Positions 1 through 8,580 of a stretch of 64,000 bases of DNA are shown here, piece after piece. Every line of letters begins with the position of its first letter. Within the stretch, counting starts at the first letter, position 1. The position numbers and the translations under genes were made by a program. The DNA is from Peptacetobacter hominis (lineage in GTDB: Bacteria; Bacillota; Clostridia; Peptostreptococcales; Peptostreptococcaceae), in contig NZ_SGJB01000013.1 in NCBI RefSeq assembly GCF_006861675.1, positions 1-64,000 of the forward strand, written 5' to 3'. The notes beneath the pieces were generated by a model. The model did no database searches, was not told the origin of the DNA, and was given only the letters and a program-made list of their open reading frames with translations.

Positions 1-102
1 GAACTAGCCTGTTAGCTTGGGTATGCTGTAATCATTGGATTACTCGACCAAGAAGCCTCCACTTCAATGAGCCGTAGATGAAATAAGTGGAGTGTAGTTC
101 AC
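1..102 (+). mobile_element. Right end of an IS200/IS605-family element (partial)
   Basis: The stretch contains a hairpin, CTCCACTT at 57-64 with AAGTGGAG at 85-92, followed by TAGTTCAC ending at 102. An AAGCCTCCACTT hairpin closed by GTAGTTCAC is the usual right end of clostridial IS605-type elements and forms the 3' part of the TnpB guide (omega) RNA. No tnpB coding sequence is visible, so its 3' end must lie at or just left of the window. The end at 102 is inferred from this family's usual terminal sequence. The flanking gene resumes directly at 103. Confidence 0.75.
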
Positions 103-848
103 TGAATAGTGTTATTCTTATAAATTCAAGTAAAAGAAAAAAGAATACATATATGATACTGAAAGAAATATCTGAGATATTAAATGAAAATGATATTTCA
201 ACTGAAATAATAAACCTTCATGATTATAATATAAAATTCTGCAATGGATGCGAAGTGTGTGTAAAAAATGGAGGATGTCCGATAAAAGATGATACGGAAT
301 TGATACTGAAAAAAATATCAGATTCTGATGGTATTGTCATAGGAACTCCAGTGTACCTGAATAATATGAGTGGAATACTGAAAACATTCATAGATAGAAC
401 ATGCAGCTGGTTTCATAGAAGTGAGGTTTATCAGAAACCTGTTCTAATTGCTGTAAATACACGGGGATCCGGTATAAAAAATACTAAAAAGTCAATAGAC
501 GAGGTTCTGATACAGTGGGGAGTAAACAGATGTGGCGTTGTATCGAGAACTGGTACAACGATGAAGAATTCTATTGATAAAAATGAAGTGTCTGCTTTTA
601 TTGATGCGATTAAAAAAGAAGGTAAAGGATATAAACCATCAATGAAAGAGATATTTACATATAATATGCAGAGAAGTATGGCAAATAATCTTTTTCAGAT
701 AGATAGAGGTTACTGGGAAACGAAAGGGTGGATGGACAAACCATATTTTCCAGAGAGTAACTCTGGAATAATAAAAAGTACTTTTGGAGAATTATTATAC
801 AGATTTATGTGCAAAGTGATAAAACCTATAGATAAAAACAAGATATGA
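87..848 (+). CDS. Iron-sulfur flavoprotein / NADPH-dependent FMN reductase family, 5' end altered by IS insertion
   Basis: The protein has a flavodoxin-like fold typical of NAD(P)H-dependent FMN reductases. The N-terminal strand VILINSS leads into the FMN phosphate loop, and a later segment reads GTPVYLNNMSG. A compact CNGCEVCVKNGGC motif (Cx2Cx2Cx5C) near residue 52 matches the cluster ligands of the Isf iron-sulfur flavoprotein family, so it probably transfers electrons through FMN and a 4Fe-4S cluster. The only long reading frame begins at GTG 87, inside the IS right end, so the first five residues are IS-derived. CTG at 102-104 sits where the native ATG would be expected, as if the insertion took away its A. 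No good ribosome site precedes GTG 87, so expression may be poor. The rest of the frame is intact. Confidence 0.75.
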   Translation: MECSSLNSVILINSSKRKKNTYMILKEISEILNENDISTEIINLHDYNIKFCNGCEVCVKNGGCPIKDDTELILKKISDSDGIVIGTPVYLNNMSGILKTFIDRTCSWFHRSEVYQKPVLIAVNTRGSGIKNTKKSIDEVLIQWGVNRCGVVSRTGTTMKNSIDKNEVSAFIDAIKKEGKGYKPSMKEIFTYNMQRSMANNLFQIDRGYWETKGWMDKPYFPESNSGIIKSTFGELLYRFMCKVIKPIDKNKI

Positions 849-911
849 TGCACTATAATAATCTGATATAATAAAAATTAATAATGAATACACAAAGTAG
901 GAGGAATTAAT

Positions 912-1283
912 ATGAAATTTACATTTGCACACAATAATATAAATGTATTCGACCTTGAAAAAAGTCTAAAATTCTATAAAGAAGCACTTGGACTTGAAGA
1001 AACTGGAAGAATAGAACCTGAAGATGGAAGCTTTATAATAGTATATCTTGGAGATGGAGTTACAGGACATAACCTTGAGCTTACTTGGCTTAGAGATTGG
1101 GATAGACCATATAACCTTGGGGATAATGAATTCCATCTTGCACTTAAGGTTGAGGATTTTGATGCAGCTCATGAACTTCACAAAGAAATGGGATGTATAT
1201 GTTTCGAGAATGAAGCCATGGGTATATACTTCATAGCTGACCCGGACAATTATTGGGTAGAAATAATACCACAGGATAAATAA
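912..1283 (+). CDS. gloA: VOC-superfamily metalloenzyme, glyoxalase I-like
   Basis: This 123-residue protein is the size of a two-module glyoxalase I (lactoylglutathione lyase). The metal-ligand pattern of the family is visible: H7 in TFAHNNINV, E in NLELTW near residue 57, H in FHLAL near 75, and E in YWVEIIP near the C-terminus. Glyoxalase I detoxifies methylglyoxal as its hemithioacetal, but many VOC proteins act on other substrates and glutathione may be absent here, so the substrate is uncertain. The start has a strong AGGAGG site at 899-904. It lies 63 bp after the flavoprotein gene and 20 bp before the CWB2 gene, so the three may be co-transcribed. Confidence 0.8.
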   Translation: MKFTFAHNNINVFDLEKSLKFYKEALGLEETGRIEPEDGSFIIVYLGDGVTGHNLELTWLRDWDRPYNLGDNEFHLALKVEDFDAAHELHKEMGCICFENEAMGIYFIADPDNYWVEIIPQDK

Positions 1284-1303
1284 ATATAAGGAGTAGTGAT
1301 AAA

Positions 1304-2689
1304 ATGACAATGAATAAAAAATACATATCAGTTGTTGCATCAGTTGCAATTGCATCAGGAGCACTAATGTCTACAGGTGCAATAGTATCAGCAGCTGAAA
1401 AAGAAGAACTATCAGGTGCAAACAGATACCAGACAGCAGTTGAAATAAGTAAAAAAGGATGGGCTAACGGAGCAGAAAATGTAGTTATAGTAAATGATTC
1501 AGCAATAGCTGATGCACTTGCAGCAACTCCATTTGCAGAATCAAAAAATGCGCCGATACTTCTTACAGGAGCAAAAAGTCTTAATCTGGATACAGCAGCT
1601 GAGATAAAAAGATTAAATGCAAAAAATATATATCTTATAGGAGGAGAAAGTGTTCTTTCAGAGTCACTTAAAGACTCATTCAGTGGAATGACAGTAGAAA
1701 GAATAAGTGGAGATACAAGAGAAGAAACAGCACTTGCAATAGCTGAAAAACTTGAAAATGTAAAAGAGGTTGCAGTTGTAAATGGTACTACAGGACTTGC
1801 AGATGCAGTAAGTATAGCATCTACTGCAGCAGAAAAAGATATGGCAATACTACTATCAAACCCTAAAAAGGGAGTTGAAGCATCTGAAAAATATATAAAA
1901 GATAATAATATAGAAAAAGCATATGTAATAGGTGGAACTTCAGCAGTTTCTGATGAAATAATGGATACTCTTCCTAATGCTAAAAGAATAGCCGGTTCAA
2001 ACAGAAATGCTACAAATGCAGCAGTTGTAGATAAATTCTACACTTCTTCAGAATTAAAGAATATCTATGTTGCAAAAAATGGAATGGAGGATCAGGGACA
2101 GCTTATAGATGCACTTTCAGTTGGTGTTCTTGCAGCTAAGAATAACTCTCCGGTTGCAATAGTTTCTTCAAAAGGACTTTCTGATGAACAGAAAGAATCT
2201 TTCTCTAAAAAAACTTTCGCTACAGTTACAAAAGTAGGTGGAAATGGAAACGAAAAGGCATTCGAGGAGATATATAATCTTCATCCAGAACAGAACATAA
2301 CAACAGTAACAGATCCTAAAAAGCTTGGAGAAGCGATAGAATCTGCACCTGAAAAATCTACAGTGACACTTAAGCCATCATCAGAGGTTTCAGATGCTCT
2401 TGAAATAAAGACAGACAAAGAAGTTACAGTAGTTCTTGAAGGCAAATATACAGGAAAAATCACTCTTGAAAGCAGTAAGATATCTCTAGTAAACAAAGGT
2501 GATATAAGTTCAATGGAAATAAAAGTAAATCCTGCATCATTTAAAAATGAAGTAGGTGCAACTATAACTAATCTTGAAGCTCTATCAGAGAATACTCTTG
2601 TAATAAATAATAGTGGTACTATAAACACACTTAAAGATACAAATCAGAAAGTTACTGTCGAAGGAAATAAACCAGTAGAGACAAAATAA
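1304..2689 (+). CDS. Secreted cell-wall protein with three CWB2 repeats and a C-terminal repeat region
   Basis: A signal peptide (Lys residues, a VASVAIASGALMSTGAIV core, cleavage near SAA-EK) is followed by three cell-wall-binding-repeat-2 modules over about residues 35-315. Recognisable pieces are SGANRYQTAVEIS, IYLIGGESVLSE, AYVIGGTSAVS and IAGSNRNATNAAV. CWB2 modules in Clostridioides and relatives anchor S-layer and surface proteins non-covalently to an anionic wall polymer. The C-terminal 130 residues are rich in Val, Thr, Asn and Ile with short repeated strands, suggesting a beta-solenoid-like exposed domain of unknown role. ATG 1304 is used because AAGGAG lies about 10 bp upstream; ATG 1310 is an alternative. 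A strong terminator follows. Confidence 0.9.
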   Translation: MTMNKKYISVVASVAIASGALMSTGAIVSAAEKEELSGANRYQTAVEISKKGWANGAENVVIVNDSAIADALAATPFAESKNAPILLTGAKSLNLDTAAEIKRLNAKNIYLIGGESVLSESLKDSFSGMTVERISGDTREETALAIAEKLENVKEVAVVNGTTGLADAVSIASTAAEKDMAILLSNPKKGVEASEKYIKDNNIEKAYVIGGTSAVSDEIMDTLPNAKRIAGSNRNATNAAVVDKFYTSSELKNIYVAKNGMEDQGQLIDALSVGVLAAKNNSPVAIVSSKGLSDEQKESFSKKTFATVTKVGGNGNEKAFEEIYNLHPEQNITTVTDPKKLGEAIESAPEKSTVTLKPSSEVSDALEIKTDKEVTVVLEGKYTGKITLESSKISLVNKGDISSMEIKVNPASFKNEVGATITNLEALSENTLVINNSGTINTLKDTNQKVTVEGNKPVETK

Positions 2690-2701
2690 ATAAATCGAAG
2701 G

Positions 2702-2744
2702 AATAATGCCTGTTTTGAAGATTTCAAAACAGGTATTATTTTTT
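2702..2744 (+). terminator. Rho-independent terminator after CWB2 gene
   Basis: Arms at 2702-2718 and 2724-2740 form a long stem built around CCTGTTTTGA/TCAAAACAGG, followed by a T run. It ends the CWB2 transcript. A TATAAT at 2764-2769 just beyond it probably serves the next gene. Confidence 0.9.
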
Positions 2745-2801
2745 AAAAAATAAATTTATTTAGTATAATATAGATATAAATAAGTTATAGGAGATGGTAA
2801 T

Positions 2802-3998
2802 ATGTTTGGAGCAATAATCGGTGACATAACAGGTATGAAATATGAAAATACAAATGAAATAATAGATGAAAATAAAATAGAACTGCTGGATAGAAACTCA
2901 TCGATAACAGATGACACAATAATGTCTATAGCAGTTGCAGAATCTTTAGCTGAAAATTGGGGTAGAAAATCAGATGAGATAAAAGAATCAATAGCTGATA
3001 ATATGAAAAAATATGTACGCATATTCCCTGATGCAGGATACGGAGAAAAATTCAAAGAATGGGCACTATCAGATTCTAATGAAGGATATGAAAGCTATGG
3101 AAATGGATCAGCCATGAGATGTTCATGTGTAGGATGGATGGCAGAAAATTTAAATGATGTGAACATATATGCTAGACTTTCAGCTGAAGTTACACATAAT
3201 AGCAGTATAGGAATAAAAGGTGCACAGGCTCTTGCATCAGCTGTATTTCTGGCAAGAAACGGATGTGGTAAAAGAGTAATACAGAAATATCTTAACAATG
3301 AATACGGCATAAAAATTATCTCATATTCTGATCTTATTACGGAAAATCCAGCCGATAGAGATTATAATGCGGTAAACACTGTCACATATTCGATGTCAGC
3401 ATTTATGTCAGGAGAAAATTTTGAGGATGTAATAAAAAAAGCTGTTGCACTTGGTGGAGATACGGATACAAAAGCTTCTATTGCGGGAAGTATAGCAGAA
3501 GCATATTATGGAATCGATGAAAATGTAAAATCTGAAGCTGAAAAATTTATTCCAGAAGAGTTGAAAAAGGGACTTAATGAATACAAATATTATATGATGA
3601 TGAAGAATATAAAGAGATTAAATGTATATAAGGAATTGACAAAGGATATTGAATTTTTCAAGAAGAAATCTGAGGAAACACGGAAAAAAAGAGTTCCGAT
3701 ATTTATGCAGCAATGGGATGAAACTCCGGTGGAAATAGAAGAACTTGTAAAATGTGTGGATAAAGAGGAAATAATAGATAGAGGATATGTTGATACTATA
3801 GAACTTCATAATTTATGCATGGATTTTGATGTTTATAAAAGAAACGCTGATGAAGCCGGAATATATCTCCTAAGGGCTATGCTTACAAGTATTGTAAAAC
3901 AGGAAATATTTAACAGAGGAATAATTGATGAAGCCTGTGAAAAAGGAGTGATATACAGTATATTAAACTCTATGGATAAGATAATAAATAAAAAATAA
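2802..3998 (+). CDS. ADP-ribosylglycohydrolase family protein with a C-terminal extension
   Basis: The first 265 residues carry hallmarks of the DraG/ARH fold: N-terminal GAIIGDITG, the first metal motif ITDDT near residue 38, GNGSAMR, and the second metal motif ALGGDTDTKASIAGSIAEAYYG near residue 220. These Asp/Thr residues hold two divalent metals that hydrolyse ADP-ribose from arginine or another acceptor. About 130 further residues, starting near YKELTKDIEFF, are charged, helical and not part of the core fold; I do not recognise them. No ADP-ribosyltransferase gene lies nearby, so it may act on free ADP-ribosyl compounds or a remote partner. The start has GGAG at 2792-2795. It appears monocistronic. 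Confidence 0.85.
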   Translation: MFGAIIGDITGMKYENTNEIIDENKIELLDRNSSITDDTIMSIAVAESLAENWGRKSDEIKESIADNMKKYVRIFPDAGYGEKFKEWALSDSNEGYESYGNGSAMRCSCVGWMAENLNDVNIYARLSAEVTHNSSIGIKGAQALASAVFLARNGCGKRVIQKYLNNEYGIKIISYSDLITENPADRDYNAVNTVTYSMSAFMSGENFEDVIKKAVALGGDTDTKASIAGSIAEAYYGIDENVKSEAEKFIPEELKKGLNEYKYYMMMKNIKRLNVYKELTKDIEFFKKKSEETRKKRVPIFMQQWDETPVEIEELVKCVDKEEIIDRGYVDTIELHNLCMDFDVYKRNADEAGIYLLRAMLTSIVKQEIFNRGIIDEACEKGVIYSILNSMDKIINKK

Positions 3999-4008
3999 AA
4001 AAATAGTG

Positions 4009-4037
4009 TTGACTTATAATGCTGAAAATGTTATCCT
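4009..4037 (+). promoter_or_regulatory. Promoter of the licT-EIIA-EIICB operon
   Basis: TTGACT at 4009-4014 and TATCCT at 4032-4037 are separated by 17 bp. The predicted transcript starts a few bases later and carries the RAT/terminator leader, which fits a constitutive promoter controlled downstream by antitermination. Confidence 0.75.
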
Positions 4038-4067
4038 ATAAACAAGTTAAAAATGGATAACCAATTT

Positions 4068-4147
4068 GGAGTGTTACTGGTAGAGCAGGCAAGACCGAAT
4101 TTTATAAATACGCTATAGGTGTATTTTATAAAGTTGGGTCTTTTTTT
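4068..4147 (+). promoter_or_regulatory. RAT antiterminator overlapping a leader terminator (BglG/LicT control)
   Basis: 4068-4095 has the spacing and conserved blocks of a ribonucleic antiterminator: GGAGTGTTACTG, a short linker, then GCAGGCAAGACC. Its 3' part overlaps the 5' arm of a terminator, about 4093-4111 pairing with 4121-4140, followed by eight T. In known LicT/SacY/GlcT systems the dephosphorylated regulator binds the RAT and prevents the terminator from forming. The next gene encodes such a regulator, so autoregulated antitermination is the straightforward reading. Confidence 0.9.
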
Positions 4148-4225
4148 GTTTATTATAACAGGATAAAGAGATATAATATATAGTTGAGAATTCAGAAATA
4201 TATTAAGAGAGGCATGAATTTATTT

Positions 4226-5059
4226 ATGAAAATAACTAAGGTGATAAACAATAACTTTGTATGTTCTCTGAATGAAAAAAACAAAGAAGTTGTTGTTATG
4301 GGAAAAGGAATTGGTTTCAAAGCCAAAGAGGGGGACCCTATAGATCCCGAAAGAATAGAAAAGACATTTATTATGGATGGAAAATCTGCAATAGATAAAT
4401 TCAAGAGACTGATTGAAAAAATGCCTATAGAGCACTTCAAGGTATCAAATGAAATAATAAACTACACAAAGAGAACTCTCGGAAGAAGGTTAAATCAGAA
4501 TATATATATAACACTTACCGACCACATAAGTTTTTCTGTATACAGATACGAAAATGGAATGAATTTTCCTAATCCACTTTTATGGGAAGTTAAGCAGTTC
4601 TATAAAGCGGAGTATCTGATTGGAGAATATGCAGTAAAACTTATAAATAAGAGACTCGGAGTGAATTTCGGTGAAGATGAAGTTGCAAATATAGCCCTTC
4701 ATATAGTAAATGCCGAATACAACACAGAGATGAATGATGCTCTGAAAATGACAACACTTATATCGGAAGTGCTGAAAATAGTGGGGGAATCTCTTGATAT
4801 AGAGCTGGATGAAGAAAGTCTTCATTATACAAGACTGATAACACATCTAAAATTTCTTTCTCAGAGAATATTCCTTGGAGAAATGCTGAAGGATACAGAT
4901 GATATATTTGCATCGATGATAGCTCATAAGTATCCAAAAGAATATGAATGCAGTATAAAGATAAGAGACTTTATAAAAGAGAGATATAATCAGGAAATTT
5001 CGAATGAAGAACTTGTATATCTTACAGTTCATCTAAAAAGGGTGTCTACAGTTGAATAA
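4226..5059 (+). CDS. licT: BglG/LicT-family transcription antiterminator
   Basis: The protein starts MKITKVINNNFVCSLNE, the typical CAT RNA-binding domain (about residues 1-55), followed by two PTS regulation domains, PRD1 near 65-170 and PRD2 near 175-277. PRD histidines are visible in contexts such as LTDHISFSVYR, NIALHIVNAEY and LTVHLKR. PTS phosphotransfer to these His residues controls dimerisation and RAT binding. The reading frame extends upstream to TTG 4184 and ATG 4214, but the family N-terminus fits ATG 4226. The 5' leader carries the RAT it would bind, and EIIA and EIICB genes follow, so its sugar signal is probably that of the GlcNAc-type PTS downstream. The symbol licT is by family; GlcT or SacY are alternatives. 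Confidence 0.88.
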   Translation: MKITKVINNNFVCSLNEKNKEVVVMGKGIGFKAKEGDPIDPERIEKTFIMDGKSAIDKFKRLIEKMPIEHFKVSNEIINYTKRTLGRRLNQNIYITLTDHISFSVYRYENGMNFPNPLLWEVKQFYKAEYLIGEYAVKLINKRLGVNFGEDEVANIALHIVNAEYNTEMNDALKMTTLISEVLKIVGESLDIELDEESLHYTRLITHLKFLSQRIFLGEMLKDTDDIFASMIAHKYPKEYECSIKIRDFIKERYNQEISNEELVYLTVHLKRVSTVE

Positions 5060-5111
5060 TTAACGAGGAACTTTAGAGGAATTTTTATAGTAAGTAGAAG
5101 AGGTGCTTTAA

Positions 5112-5606
5112 ATGTTTAAAAAATTATTTGGTAAAAAGGCTGCAGTTGATAATTCTGCAAAAATAGCTTCTCCTATAACAGGTGAGGTAATATCTATAAA
5201 AGAAGTAAATGACCAGACTTTTGCAAGTGAAATGCTTGGAAAAGGAGCAGGAATAAAACCTGCTGAAGGAAAAGTAATAGCTCCTGCTGATGGAGAAATT
5301 ACAATAGTATTCCCAACAAAGCATGCAGTATCAATGCTTGCTGATAATGGAGCAGAAATACTTATTCATATAGGTCTTGATACAGTAAATCTTAAAGGAG
5401 AACATTTTACATCTCATGTAGAAGTTGGTCAGAAGGTTAAAAAAGGAGATCTTCTTCTTGAATTTGATGTAGAAAAAATAGCTGAAGCAGGATATGATAC
5501 AACAAGTCCTGTTCTTGTATGCAATCCTGATACATTCGCAGGATTTGAAAATATCAAATTCGGTGCAGTAGAAGCCGGAGAGGATATAATAAAACTTACA
5601 AAATAG
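5112..5606 (+). CDS. crr: PTS glucose-type EIIA component
   Basis: This is a 164-residue single-domain EIIA of the glucose superfamily (EIIA-Glc/Crr). The active-site histidine lies in EILIHIGLDTVNLKGEHF near residue 98, and the second conserved histidine in KHAVSML near 75. The all-beta sandwich motifs SPITGEV, PADGEITIVFPTKHA and KKGDLLLEFD are complete. It would pass phosphate from HPr to the EIIB domain encoded next, which lacks its own EIIA. It lies between the antiterminator gene and the EIICB gene in one apparent operon. In Firmicutes this protein is mainly a phosphocarrier and is not expected to have the E. coli cAMP role. Confidence 0.92.
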   Translation: MFKKLFGKKAAVDNSAKIASPITGEVISIKEVNDQTFASEMLGKGAGIKPAEGKVIAPADGEITIVFPTKHAVSMLADNGAEILIHIGLDTVNLKGEHFTSHVEVGQKVKKGDLLLEFDVEKIAEAGYDTTSPVLVCNPDTFAGFENIKFGAVEAGEDIIKLTK

Positions 5607-5715
5607 TACAGAGTAAGTCAGCTGCTATGCAGCTGAATGTACAAAAAGAAATCGTTTATTCGGGCATAAAGCCCTGGAATAATAAAAAATCTATTATGAA
5701 AGGAGAATATTTCTC

Positions 5716-7158
5716 ATGATGAAATATTTACAGAAACTTGGTAAATCATTAATGTTACCAGTTGCATGTTTACCGGTTGCCAGTATAATGATGGGTATCG
5801 GTTATTGGATTGACCCAACAGGTTGGGGAGCTAACAACGTAGTAGCAGCTTTCCTACTAAAAGGTGGGGGAGCACTTATAGATAATATGGGTATACTATT
5901 TGCAATAGGTGTTGCAGTAGGTATGGCAGATGACAATGACGGTACTGCAGGTCTTGCAGGTCTTGTTTCTTGGCTTGTTATAACTACTTTACTTTCACCA
6001 GCAGCAGTTGCGTTCTTCAAGGGAATACCAGAAGATCAGGTTGCAGCAGCTTTCACTAAGACTCAGACTCAGTTCATAGGTATATTAGCAGGTCTTATAG
6101 GTTCTTATGGATATAATAAGTTCAAAGGTACTAAATTACCTGACGCTTTATCTTTCTTCAGTGGTAAGAGAAGTGTTGCTATAGTTACAGCTGGTATATC
6201 AGTAGTAGCAGCAGTTATATTATTCTTCATATGGCCAGTAGTTTACAATGCTCTTGTATCTTTCGGTGAAGGAATAATATCTTTAGGTGCTGTAGGAGCA
6301 GGTGTATACGGATTCTTCAACAGACTTCTTATACCAACAGGTCTTCACCATGCACTTAACTCAGTATTCTGGTTCGATGTTGCAGGTATAAATGATATAG
6401 GTAACTTCTGGGCTGGTACTGGTGTTCTAGGACAGACTGGTATGTACATGACTGGATTCTTCCCAGTAATGATGTTTGGTCTTCCAGCAGGAGCTCTTGC
6501 AATGTATCACACTGCAAAAGACAGCAGAAAGAAAGCTGTATACGGACTATTATTAGCAGCAGCTGTTTCTTCTTTCTTCACAGGTGTTACAGAGCCTCTT
6601 GAATTCGCATTCATGTTCCTTGCTCCAGGTCTATATGTAGTACATGCTTTATTAACAGGTATATCTTTAGCAGTTTGTACACTTCTTCCAGTAAGAGCAG
6701 GATTCAACTTCTCTGCAGGACTTGTTGACTGGGTACTAAGCTTCAAAGCACCAATGGCATTAAATCCATTATGGTTACTTGGAATAGGTTTAGTTGTAGG
6801 TGTTGTATACTATGTAGTATTCAGATTCGTTATAACTAAGTTCAACCTAAAAACTCCAGGTAGAGAAGATGAAGATGAAATGGAAGCTGAAAAATCTATA
6901 GTTCTTGAAAACAATGATTTCACAACTATGGCAGCTATAATACTTGAAGGTTTAGGTGGAGCAGAAAACGTAACATCTATAGATAACTGTATAACTAGAT
7001 TAAGACTTGAAGTAAAAGATAATACTTTAGTTGATGAAGCTAAAATAAAATCTTCAGGAGCAGCTGGTGTTATAAGACCAGGTAAAACTTCTGTACAGGT
7101 TATAATAGGAACTAAAGTTCAGTTTGTTGCTGACGAGTTCAAAAAACTTTGTAAATAA
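5716..7158 (+). CDS. nagE: PTS EIICB, N-acetylglucosamine-type transporter
   Basis: The 480-residue protein has an EIIC membrane domain (about residues 1-380) and an EIIB domain (about 400-480) whose phosphocysteine lies in SIDNCITRLRLEVKD. Features match the GlcNAc branch of the glucose superfamily: LLIPTGLHHALNSVFWF, GFFPVMMFGLPAGALAMYH, TGVTEPLEFAFMF and the linker FNLKTPGRED, which is nearly the same as in E. coli NagE. It probably imports GlcNAc as GlcNAc-6-phosphate. EIIA is supplied in trans by the gene upstream. GlcNAc specificity is inferred from motif similarity; glucose or MurNAc uptake is possible. A 110-bp gap with a CAGCTG hairpin near 5621-5637 separates it from the EIIA gene. 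Confidence 0.85.
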   Translation: MMKYLQKLGKSLMLPVACLPVASIMMGIGYWIDPTGWGANNVVAAFLLKGGGALIDNMGILFAIGVAVGMADDNDGTAGLAGLVSWLVITTLLSPAAVAFFKGIPEDQVAAAFTKTQTQFIGILAGLIGSYGYNKFKGTKLPDALSFFSGKRSVAIVTAGISVVAAVILFFIWPVVYNALVSFGEGIISLGAVGAGVYGFFNRLLIPTGLHHALNSVFWFDVAGINDIGNFWAGTGVLGQTGMYMTGFFPVMMFGLPAGALAMYHTAKDSRKKAVYGLLLAAAVSSFFTGVTEPLEFAFMFLAPGLYVVHALLTGISLAVCTLLPVRAGFNFSAGLVDWVLSFKAPMALNPLWLLGIGLVVGVVYYVVFRFVITKFNLKTPGREDEDEMEAEKSIVLENNDFTTMAAIILEGLGGAENVTSIDNCITRLRLEVKDNTLVDEAKIKSSGAAGVIRPGKTSVQVIIGTKVQFVADEFKKLCK

Positions 7159-7186
7159 TATATAAAGTAAATATAAATTAAATTAT

Positions 7187-7233
7187 TGTCACATGAATAC
7201 TTTTTTAGATATTCATGTGACAGTATTTTTTTT
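7187..7233 (+). terminator. Terminator of the EIICB operon
   Basis: Perfect 13-bp arms TGTCACATGAATA (7187-7199) and TATTCATGTGACA (7210-7222) are followed by a run of T to 7233. Confidence 0.93.
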
Positions 7234-7241
7234 GCAAATTA

Positions 7242-7282
7242 AAACGACCATAAAGTATAGTTGTGTTTTATGGCCGTTTTTT
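7242..7282. terminator. Bidirectional terminator between convergent genes
   Basis: AAACGACCATAAA (7242-7254) pairs with TTTTATGGCCGTTT (7266-7279) with A and T runs on either side, so it can stop transcription both ways. It most likely ends the minus-strand mupG-type gene. Confidence 0.85.
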
Positions 7283-7292
7283 ATATTGATTA

Positions 7293-8405
7293 TTATTTTA
7301 TAAGTTTGAACTGATGTCCAGGTTTTATGAAATCAAGAAGCATAAGTTCTTCAGGTTTCACTTTTGCAACAAGATTTCTTTCACCATCATCAGGAATTTC
7401 TGTAAGAACTATTTCAAGCTCTCCTCTATAGTGCTCAAGATTATCATTTACTATAAGGACATCTCCTCTTGTAAATACATTTTTTTCAGGTTTTCTATAA
7501 GGAATAGAAGATTCCTGAGGAGATTTGTTTTCTTTGAACCATAATCTAGGCATAGAAGATCTAAGCATAAATGAAGAATGATCGTATCTATCCCAGTGAG
7601 GAGCAAAGTTATACATAATCTCTTTTTCATTTTCAGATATACCACATACCTCGTCTATCTTTATTTCTATAGACTGAAGGTCTATATTTGCAAGAGACTC
7701 AAGTTCTTCATCACTTGCAGGATAGTTTCCTATTATTATATCGTCTATATCTCCTGCAGCAAGCATATATCTTGCCTGAAGATCGATAGGCATATTTCTC
7801 ATTATTTCAACAGTAGGAAGTCCGCAGAAAACTTTCCAAGGTCCTATTGTATTTTCGTTGTTACTAGATACGAAAGCAGCAGTACGAAGATTTAATTCTT
7901 TCCAGTAACGGTTGTATTTTCTGAAAAGATCAAAGTCAAGTCCAGTGTATCTTTCAGGATAGAAATTATGGCACATTATAATCTGGTCCTTATTTCCACC
8001 GCTTTCTATAAGAAGCTTTGTACCCATATCAAAACTAGCATTAAATTCAACTTTTATGTTGTATGGATTTCTTGTTATTTTTATATCTCCAGTAGTTCCA
8101 AAATTTCCATCAAGTCTTATTATATCAAGTCCAAGATCTGCAAATGGTTTTATATCATCTGGAGTAGCTCCAAGAAGTTTGAATACCTCTGGATTTGTAT
8201 CTGCAGCAACTTCAAAACCAAGTTCGTGCGCTTTGTTTATGAATTCTTTGAACTCAACCATATAGCTTTCTCTTTTTTCCTCAGGAACAGATAGGAAACA
8301 AGTGAATATTCTACTGTATCCAAGTTTTGCAGCTTTTTCAAGATAGCTGAAAACTTCTTCCTTTGGTGATTTATCCGGATATACCGAAATTCCTAATTTA
8401 TGCAT
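7293..8405 (-). CDS. mupG: DUF871 / MupG-family 6-phospho-glycosidase (6-phospho-N-acetylmuramidase-like)
   Basis: The 370-residue protein starts MHKLGISVYPDKSPKEE and continues with a TIM barrel (DLGLDIIRLDGNFG, IIMCHNFYPERYTGLD, about residues 1-240). A C-terminal cyclophilin-like beta domain follows (about 260-370). This two-domain plan is that of DUF871 proteins. The characterised member MupG of Staphylococcus aureus cleaves MurNAc-6-phosphate-GlcNAc inside the cell, recycling wall disaccharide imported by a PTS. No murQ etherase is visible here, so the exact phospho-disaccharide is open. The gene faces the GlcNAc EIICB operon and shares its upstream region with the LicR-like activator, including the TTCCTA/TAGGAA motif. 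Its start has AAGGAGG at the usual distance. Confidence 0.85.
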   Translation of the reverse strand: MHKLGISVYPDKSPKEEVFSYLEKAAKLGYSRIFTCFLSVPEEKRESYMVEFKEFINKAHELGFEVAADTNPEVFKLLGATPDDIKPFADLGLDIIRLDGNFGTTGDIKITRNPYNIKVEFNASFDMGTKLLIESGGNKDQIIMCHNFYPERYTGLDFDLFRKYNRYWKELNLRTAAFVSSNNENTIGPWKVFCGLPTVEIMRNMPIDLQARYMLAAGDIDDIIIGNYPASDEELESLANIDLQSIEIKIDEVCGISENEKEIMYNFAPHWDRYDHSSFMLRSSMPRLWFKENKSPQESSIPYRKPEKNVFTRGDVLIVNDNLEHYRGELEIVLTEIPDDGERNLVAKVKPEELMLLDFIKPGHQFKLIK

Positions 8406-8487
8406 GACTTACCTCCTTAAGGATAAAAATTGATTTGAATATAGATATATTCAGCTTGATTATATCAGTTTGTATAAACAGATTTTA

Positions 8488-8515
8488 TAGGAAGTGAATT
8501 CCTAACAGTTAGGAA
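8488..8515. promoter_or_regulatory. Putative operator between mupG and the LicR-like activator
   Basis: A perfect inverted repeat, TTCCTAAC-A-GTTAGGAA, occupies 8499-8515, and a further TAGGAA lies at 8488-8493. The same TTCCTA/TAGGAA elements recur in front of the PTS operon at 11049-11086. On the minus strand a TATAAT (GATATAATC in the 8455-8465 region) lies downstream of the motif, so the site could act on both divergent genes. The likely binder is the adjacent activator. Confidence 0.65.
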
Positions 8516-8580
8516 ATAATAATGGAAACCTTGTCTACAATGGGTATAGTAATATATATAATATGAAAGGAGCGGTTTAT

